Made by a program: the position numbers and the translations under genes. Source: BS750m-G57 sp964392945 (GTDB taxonomy: Bacteria > Planctomycetota > Phycisphaerae > SM23-33). From it: 7,882 nt of DNA. Position 1 is the first letter of the stretch, and every line of letters begins with the position of its first letter. The notes below the pieces were generated by a model. It searched no databases. It was not told the DNA's origin and saw only the letters and a program-made list of their open reading frames with translations. Below are positions 1 through 4,543 of the stretch, one piece after another. Where the stretch lies: positions 1 through 7,882 of the forward strand of contig CAYMSH010000306.1 of the NCBI GenBank assembly GCA_964392945.1, written 5' to 3'.

Positions 1-2
1 TG

Positions 3-1193
3 AAGACCGCCGGGCTGGGCGCAGCGGCGATGGGTCTGGCCGCAGCGGCCGGGGCAAAGGACAAGAAGATACAGGGATTCGACGAGACCAACGCGGGAAA
101 GCTGCGGAACAAGGCCTGGGGAGCGGTCTCAGATCGCAAAATCCGCGTCGGCATCGTGGGCTACGGCGTCTGCCGATTCGGCGCGGCATTCGGATTCCAG
201 AACCATCCCAACGTAACCGTGGCGGCCGTCAGCGATCTGTTTCCCAATCGCTGCGCGAATCTGGCCAGGGCGTGTCGATGCGACAAGACCTATCCCTCGC
301 TCGAAGAGATGGTCAAAGACGATTCGATCGAGGCGATCTTCCTGGCCACAGACGCACCGAGCCACGCCAGGCACGCCATGCTCTGCATGGAGCGCGGCAA
401 ACACGTGGCATGCGCCGTACCGGCGGTCTTCGGCTCGCTGGAAGACGCCGAGAAGCTCTACCAGACCGTCAAGAAGACCGGGCGCAAGTACATGATGTTC
501 GAAACGTCGGCATACCGCGCCGACAACTACGCGATGCGAACGGCTTACAACGCCGGCGCCTTCGGAAAGCTCATCTACAGCGAGGGGCAGTACTACCACT
601 ACTTCGCCAAGCCGCTGGCGTCGTACAAGAAATGGCGCACCGGCCCGCCGCCGCTGTGGTATCCTACACACTCCACGGCGTACTACGTAGCGGTGACCGG
701 CGGGAGTTTCACCCACGTTTCGTGCCAGGGCTTCCGGGGCAAGATCCCCCAGTTCCAACCCGACGCCAATCGCTACAAGAACCCGTTCGACAGCGAGATC
801 GCACTGCTGAGAACCTCCGAGGGCGGCGCGTCGCGGATGAGCGTATGCAAAGGCATGCGCGGCTCGCACGGAGAGACCGGCAGAGTGCACGGCGAACTGG
901 GCCACATGGTCGGCACGACCTTCGAGCCGTCCGGAGCCCGGAAGAAACTGCCCGACTTGAGCAAACCCAAACTCCCGCCCGGCATGCCCGCAGGCGGACA
1001 CGGCGGATCGCACGGCTACCTGACAGAAGAATTCGTAACCGCCCTGCTGCTGAAGCGCGAGCCCCTGATCGACATCGCCTGGTCACTGAACATGACAGTA
1101 CCGGGAGTAGTAGCCCACCAATCGGCGTTGAAAGACGGCGAACTCCTGAAAGTCCCCCAATACGCCCCGCTGGCGCGAAAGGTCAAGGCCTGA
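3..1193 (+). CDS. Gfo/Idh/MocA family oxidoreductase, Tat-exported, 5' end outside window
   Basis: Probable NAD(P)-dependent oxidoreductase acting on a sugar or sugar derivative outside the cytoplasm; the substrate cannot be told. The frame is open from base 3, and its first residues (KTAGLGAAA, then MGLAAAAGAKD) look like the hydrophobic core and end of a Tat signal, so the true start with the twin arginine lies before the window and the ATG at 30 is internal. 396 residues are visible. A Rossmann fold begins with IRVGIVGYGVCRFG (about 141-185), a loosened form of the GxGxxG nucleotide loop. The usual EKP motif after GKHV is replaced by CAVPA (about 411-425), so the Lys typical of catalytic Gfo/Idh enzymes is missing; from memory, a planctomycete subfamily shares this. 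The C-terminal domain has the YPTHSTAYY stretch seen in that subfamily. The stop at 1191 is clear. The family is near certain; enzymatic activity is inferred. Confidence 0.9.
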   Translation, partial: KTAGLGAAAMGLAAAAGAKDKKIQGFDETNAGKLRNKAWGAVSDRKIRVGIVGYGVCRFGAAFGFQNHPNVTVAAVSDLFPNRCANLARACRCDKTYPSLEEMVKDDSIEAIFLATDAPSHARHAMLCMERGKHVACAVPAVFGSLEDAEKLYQTVKKTGRKYMMFETSAYRADNYAMRTAYNAGAFGKLIYSEGQYYHYFAKPLASYKKWRTGPPPLWYPTHSTAYYVAVTGGSFTHVSCQGFRGKIPQFQPDANRYKNPFDSEIALLRTSEGGASRMSVCKGMRGSHGETGRVHGELGHMVGTTFEPSGARKKLPDLSKPKLPPGMPAGGHGGSHGYLTEEFVTALLLKREPLIDIAWSLNMTVPGVVAHQSALKDGELLKVPQYAPLARKVKA

Positions 1194-1216
1194 TCGACGC
1201 ACAACCCCAGCGGTCC

Positions 1217-1348
1217 CTATTTCGATATTCCCCTGGTCGCCACGCCGAGTGTTTTGGCGGATCGGGCAAGTCTCTTGTCAGCGGTGACGAATGGCAAGTC
1301 GTGGGAACTCGCTACGGCAAGCTGCAAGGCGTCAATTGCGCCACACCC
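1217..1348 (-). pseudogene. C-terminal remnant of a PIN-domain (VapC-like) toxin
   Basis: Reading the minus strand from about 1348 down to a TAG at 1217-1219 gives about 43 residues including AIDALQLAVA, then DLPFVTADKRLARSAKTLGV. This is the typical end of a PIN-domain ribonuclease: the acidic residue in the AIDALQLA helix and the one in TADKRLA are two of the conserved metal-binding positions. The first half of the domain is absent. Upstream, the frame runs into a palindromic GC-rich segment (S-P-S-E-I-L-P-Q-R-L-G-R-R) that does not look like PIN sequence. No antitoxin gene is visible beside it. I read it as a decayed toxin-antitoxin remnant, truncated by a repeat or deletion and probably non-functional. 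Similarity is judged by eye from the family pattern. Confidence 0.7.
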
Positions 1349-1395
1349 CGACTTGCGTCGGCCGAGCCTCTGTGGGAGAATCTCCGACGGCGATG
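1345..1395. repeat. GC-rich palindromic segment, possible interspersed repeat
   Basis: The stretch contains CCGAC-TTGC-GTCGG (1348-1361), GGAG-AAT-CTCC (within 1374-1385) and a second CCGACG (1384-1389) that could pair with CGTCGG (1356-1361). The two pairings of CGTCGG exclude each other. Translated in the sialidase frame it reads HTPTCVGRASVGESPTA, a phrase I associate from memory with repeats miscalled as protein in planctomycete genomes. It lies exactly where the PIN remnant loses similarity. Repeat status cannot be proved from one copy. Confidence 0.4.
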
Positions 1396-1415
1396 AGCTT
1401 TAACGCCCGCCAAAA

Positions 1416-1420
1416 GGAAG
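1416..1420 (+). promoter_or_regulatory. Ribosome binding site that decides the sialidase start
   Basis: GGAAG, 8 bases before the ATG at 1429. It favours 1429 over the in-frame ATGs at 1291 and 1393, neither of which has a comparable site or leads directly into a signal peptide. Confidence 0.7.
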
Positions 1421-1428
1421 GCAAACGC

Positions 1429-3021
1429 ATGATCAGGATATTGGGCTTAGTAATGTGCCTCGCGGGCAGTTGCCCCGGAGCCGCGGTTCACCAGCGTTCG
1501 GAGATTACGCCTATACTAATCAACAAGTCCGCCACCCCTATCCTCAGGATAAGGACCGAAAAGATTCAACGCTTGAAGTCCGTCCATCTCGATCTGTCCG
1601 GCACGACGGCGATCGACTCGATCGAAGAAATCGCCCTCCTGCCGGGCAAGCCCTACGACTATCCCAAGGACGCGCGCCCCCTGGCCCGGATCAAACCCGC
1701 CGGCAAGAAAGCTGTTCTAACCTGCGATGTCGAGATCAAATCCGCAGGCGCCGACTTCACCGTTTTCGTCAAAATGAAAACGGATGCGGATCTCCTGAAC
1801 ATGGTGCAGGCAAAACTCGACGGCGTCACAGATGCAAACCGAACGCTTATACGAACGCCGAAAACAACTCGCCCGGTCATCCAGCGGCTGGGGATTTCCG
1901 TGATGGATGGAGACGAAGTCAAAGGGGCCCGAATTCCCGGAATAGCGGTAACGCCCAAAGGCGTGCTGCTGGCGATTTACGACGCCCGCTACGAATCGAG
2001 CCGCGACCTCCAGGGGCATATGGACATCGGCCTGTCACGCAGCGTCGACGGCGGGCGGAGCTGGGAGCCGATGAAGCGGATCATCGATATGGGCGAATGG
2101 GGCGGCCTGCCGGAAAAATACAACGGGGTTTCGGATGCATGCATCCTGGTCGACCGGAAGACGGGAAAGGTTTTCGTAGCCGGTCTGTGGATGCACGGCG
2201 TCAAGGACAGCAGCGGTAAGTGGATCGGAGCCAAGGGCTGGAACCACCAATGGCGCCGCGGCGGGTCGATGAGCGGCCTGGAGCCCAGGGAGACCAGCCA
2301 GTTCATGATGGTTGAAAGTTCGGATGACGGTGCGACCTGGTCGAAACCCCGCAATCTGACGAAGATGGTCAAGCGCCCCGAGTGGCGGCTTTTCGCACCG
2401 GCTCCGGGGCGGGGGATAACAATGAAGAACGAGACACTGGTCATGCCGACCGAGGGCAAGGACAAGAACGGCGCCAGTTTCAGCAACTTTATCTATTCGA
2501 CCGACCGCGGGAAGACCTGGAAGGCCAGCAACTCCGGCACGCCCGAGGGAGTGAGTTCAAACGAAAATCAAATTGTCGAACTCCGCAACGGCGCCCTGAT
2601 GATGAATATGCGCAGCAGCTACGCTTCGCGGAACAAGATCGGGAATTCCGGGCGGGCTGTGTCCGTAACGTCTGATATGGGAAAGACCTGGAAGGAGCAC
2701 GCCACCTCGGGCAAGGCTCTTGTCGAACCGGGCTGCTGCGCCGGTTTGATCGCACACGGACCGGGCAACCTGCTGATTTTTTCCAATCCGCCCAACCTGA
2801 GGAACCGGGGCGGACGGACTAGGATGACACTAAAATTCAGCCTCGACGACGGCGAGACCTGGCCCCAGCGATATCACCTCCTGCTCGACAGCAGAAAAAG
2901 CGCCTACTCATGCCTGACCTCGATTAACAAAGAGACCATCGGCATCCTGTACGAAGGAAGCCGGGCGAGAATATGCTTCCAAAAAATCCGCCTGACCGAC
3001 CTGCCTTTCAAGCTGAAGTAG
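1429..3021 (+). CDS. Secreted exo-alpha-sialidase (GH33-like BNR/Asp-box protein)
   Basis: Predicted to release terminal sialic acids from glycoconjugates outside the cytoplasm. The start at 1429 gives 530 residues, a GGAAG site and a short signal peptide (MIRILGLVMCLAGSC); the Cys is not in a perfect lipobox, so lipoprotein status is open. Residues ~30-155 resemble the beta-sandwich found at the N-terminus of many bacterial sialidases (HLDLSGTT). The propeller follows with RIPG (R168), YDAR and five Asp boxes: SVDGGRSW 205-212, SSDDGATW 297-304, STDRGKTW 357-364, TSDMGKTW 414-421, SLDDGETW 471-478. Catalytic candidates are R168, D193 (acid/base), E379, R395, R465, Y493 (nucleophile) and E509. 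The spacings E379-R395 (16), R465-Y493 (28) and Y493-E509 (16) equal those I recall for Micromonospora viridifaciens sialidase (E260, R276, R342, Y370, E386). The frame is open upstream to 1291, which could mislead a gene caller. Exact substrate is unproved. Confidence 0.9.
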   Translation: MIRILGLVMCLAGSCPGAAVHQRSEITPILINKSATPILRIRTEKIQRLKSVHLDLSGTTAIDSIEEIALLPGKPYDYPKDARPLARIKPAGKKAVLTCDVEIKSAGADFTVFVKMKTDADLLNMVQAKLDGVTDANRTLIRTPKTTRPVIQRLGISVMDGDEVKGARIPGIAVTPKGVLLAIYDARYESSRDLQGHMDIGLSRSVDGGRSWEPMKRIIDMGEWGGLPEKYNGVSDACILVDRKTGKVFVAGLWMHGVKDSSGKWIGAKGWNHQWRRGGSMSGLEPRETSQFMMVESSDDGATWSKPRNLTKMVKRPEWRLFAPAPGRGITMKNETLVMPTEGKDKNGASFSNFIYSTDRGKTWKASNSGTPEGVSSNENQIVELRNGALMMNMRSSYASRNKIGNSGRAVSVTSDMGKTWKEHATSGKALVEPGCCAGLIAHGPGNLLIFSNPPNLRNRGGRTRMTLKFSLDDGETWPQRYHLLLDSRKSAYSCLTSINKETIGILYEGSRARICFQKIRLTDLPFKLK

Positions 3022-3034
3022 ATATGGGCCGGCC

Positions 3035-3160
3035 ATGAGCAACAAAAACTACTACGACATACTTGGGGTTTCCCGTGCGGCGTCCGCCAAGGATATAAAG
3101 CGCGCCTATCGAAGGCTGGCCAAGCAGTTTCATCTGCAGCCCACTGCCGTGTTTTGGTAA
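3035..3160 (+). pseudogene. Truncated dnaJ/cbpA-type J-domain fragment
   Basis: ATG at 3035, 13 bases after the sialidase stop, encodes 41 residues: MSNKNYYDILGVSRAAS, then KDIKRAYRRLAKQFH, followed by the unrelated tail LQPTAVFW and a TAA at 3158. The first 33 residues match the start of a DnaJ/CbpA J domain (helix I YYDILGV, helix II IKRAYRRLAKQFH). The match ends at the His of HPD, whose Pro-Asp, essential for stimulating Hsp70 (DnaK), is absent, as are helices III and IV and all later domains. No remainder of dnaJ is seen on either strand up to the next gene. Reading: a co-chaperone gene cut by insertion or deletion at about 3132-3135. A tiny expressed peptide is possible but could not act as a J protein. 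An assembly join cannot be excluded. Confidence 0.85.
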
Positions 3161-3190
3161 AACAAGCTGTCCAAGCCTGAGTAATCTCGT

Positions 3191-3212
3191 TTATTATGCA
3201 GTGCAGTTGCAT
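3191..3212. promoter_or_regulatory. Operator-like dyad, copy 1 (ATGCA-N7-TGCAT)
   Basis: ATGCA at 3196-3200 and TGCAT at 3208-3212 are perfect inverted arms around a 7-base spacer. A second copy with the same arms and spacer lies exactly 60 bp downstream, and 15 of 22 bases match between the copies. Their position just before the ATPase gene suggests a binding site for a dimeric regulator; this is inference. Confidence 0.45.
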
Positions 3213-3250
3213 TTTACCCGATAATTATCTCGTATTCGCCCCCGTTGCGT

Positions 3251-3272
3251 GTATAATGCATTCGTATTGCAT
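3251..3272. promoter_or_regulatory. Operator-like dyad, copy 2 (ATGCA-N7-TGCAT), over the -10 box
   Basis: ATGCA at 3256-3260 and TGCAT at 3268-3272 with a 7-base spacer repeat the architecture of copy 1. This copy overlaps the TATAAT at 3252-3257 and the likely transcription start, the position expected for a repressor site. Confidence 0.45.
3252..3257 (+). promoter_or_regulatory. Probable -10 box of the AAA ATPase gene
   Basis: A perfect TATAAT lies 33 bases before the ATG at 3291, in an AT-richer stretch. No good -35 is found at 16-18 bp spacing (ctcgta at 3229-3234), so an activator or relaxed recognition would be needed. The nearby palindrome GATAATTATC (3220-3229) may also matter. Confidence 0.45.
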
Positions 3273-3279
3273 AACAACC

Positions 3280-3283
3280 GGAG
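3280..3283 (+). promoter_or_regulatory. Ribosome binding site deciding the ATPase start
   Basis: GGAG, 7 bases before the ATG at 3291. It supports this start over an in-frame GTG at 3249, which would put the TATAAT box and a dyad inside the coding region. Confidence 0.7.
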
Positions 3284-3290
3284 CTTTGCC

Positions 3291-4502
3291 ATGTATATCA
3301 ATCGAACAATCACCAGCAGCGTACAGAGGGCCAGTGAGCAGTTCCCGGTTCTGTTGATCACCGGGCCAAGACAGGTGGGCAAGACAACGTGTCTTCGCCA
3401 TTCCGCCGAACCGGACCGGACATACGTAACCCTTGACGATCCACAAGCTCGAATGTTGGCCAAGGAAGATCCGGGCCTGTTCCTGCAGAGGTTCGCGGCG
3501 CCTGTGTTGATCGACGAGATACAATACGCCCCCGAGTTGCTTGGGCTGATCAAGATCGCCGTCGATTCTCACGCCGGCAAAGGCGATTACTGGTTGACCG
3601 GTTCGCAGCAGTTTCACCTGATGGCTAATGTGTCAGAGTCTCTTGCAGGTCGCGTGGGCATCCTGCAGTTGCTCGGGTTTTCGACAAATGAGTTGGCGGG
3701 CAATATCGGAGATCGAGCCGGATTCTCACCCGACACGTTCAGCCCCGCCGACGACAAGGCAATGGGGCTGATGGAGCTTTACGAACGAATCTGGCGAGGA
3801 TCCTTCCCCGCGATCGCTATCGACGACAAGATGGACCGCGACTTGTTTTACGGTTCTTACGTACAGACGTATCTTCAGCGTGACGTCAAGTCGCTGCTGA
3901 ACATCGGCGATGAAATGGCGTTCATGAAATTCCTGCGCGCCGCGGCCGGGCGGACGGGGCAACTACTGAATATGGCCAACATGGCCCGTGATGCGGACAT
4001 CTCTCCGAATACCGCCAAGAAATGGTTGAGCGTCCTGGCGACCTCGGGGCTCGTCTACCTGCTTGAACCATACCACAGCAATCTCACCAAGCGATTGGTC
4101 AAGGCGCCAAAACTCTACTTCCTTGACACAGGGCTTGCCGCATACCTGACCCAATGGTCCAGCCCGCAAACCGTCGAAGCCGGCGCGATGAGCGGAGCGT
4201 TCTTTGAAACGTGGGTCGTCGCCGAGGTCCTCAAGAGCTACCTGCACGCCGGCAAACCAGCGCCGATCTACTACTATCGCGACGCGGACAAAAAGGAGAT
4301 CGATCTGCTGATCGTTGCCGACGGCGTAATTCGCCCGGTGGAGATCAAGAAGACATCCGCTCCGACAGAAAAGGATGTGCGTCATTTTGCAGTATTGAAG
4401 AAACTCAAAACGCCCATCGGCTCGGGCGCGGTGATCTGCATGACCAACTCGCCGATGCCGATAAACCGAACAGTCCAAGCCCTGCCCGCCAGTCAAATAT
4501 AG
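3291..4502 (+). CDS. AAA family ATPase with C-terminal DUF4143 domain
   Basis: A 403-residue cytoplasmic ATPase of the abundant AAA/DUF4143 group, whose cellular role is not established. Seen in order: Walker A GPRQVGKTT (K31), Walker B PVLIDEIQ (D75, E76), a sensor-type LTGSQQF (102-108), a winged-helix-like middle (ADISPNTAKKWLSVLATSGLVYLLEP) and the DUF4143 part with YFLDTGLAAYL. The end carries E306 (GAFFETW), D338 (EIDLLI) and E351-x-K353 (VEIKK), the pattern of a PD-(D/E)XK nuclease-like fold, so nucleic-acid cleavage or binding is possible but unproved. Length and the C-terminal ALPASQI ending fit a complete family member. It has its own promoter-like region, with two dyads upstream, and starts 130 bases after a broken dnaJ, which suggests it arrived as a mobile single-gene module; such genes are patchily distributed. 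Convergent with the next gene, 41 bases apart. Confidence 0.92.
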   Translation: MYINRTITSSVQRASEQFPVLLITGPRQVGKTTCLRHSAEPDRTYVTLDDPQARMLAKEDPGLFLQRFAAPVLIDEIQYAPELLGLIKIAVDSHAGKGDYWLTGSQQFHLMANVSESLAGRVGILQLLGFSTNELAGNIGDRAGFSPDTFSPADDKAMGLMELYERIWRGSFPAIAIDDKMDRDLFYGSYVQTYLQRDVKSLLNIGDEMAFMKFLRAAAGRTGQLLNMANMARDADISPNTAKKWLSVLATSGLVYLLEPYHSNLTKRLVKAPKLYFLDTGLAAYLTQWSSPQTVEAGAMSGAFFETWVVAEVLKSYLHAGKPAPIYYYRDADKKEIDLLIVADGVIRPVEIKKTSAPTEKDVRHFAVLKKLKTPIGSGAVICMTNSPMPINRTVQALPASQI

Positions 4503-4543
4503 CCTGGCCGAGAAACACGCCTTACATATCGCCTGCGGCGGCG

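Noticed and set aside
129..1013. Long minus-strand open frame opposite the oxidoreductase gene
   Set aside because: It lies wholly opposite a well-recognised gene, resembles no family, and its composition fits a shadow of GC-rich coding sequence.
272..1396. Long plus-strand open frame in another phase across the oxidoreductase and the gap
   Set aside because: Arg-rich low-quality translation without a domain; it overlaps the true gene in a different phase.
3150..3164. Hairpin TGTTTT-GGT-AAAACA as a terminator
   Set aside because: Six AT-rich pairs with no T-run after it; too weak for a terminator, though it overlaps the dnaJ remnant's stop.
3249..3290. GTG at 3249 as the ATPase start
   Set aside because: No ribosome site precedes it and it would place TATAAT and the dyad inside the gene; ATG 3291 has GGAG at good spacing and starts the family's usual N-terminus.
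4503..4543. Bidirectional terminator between the convergent genes
   Set aside because: Only short GCC/GGC pairings and no T-tract; no stable stem could be supported.
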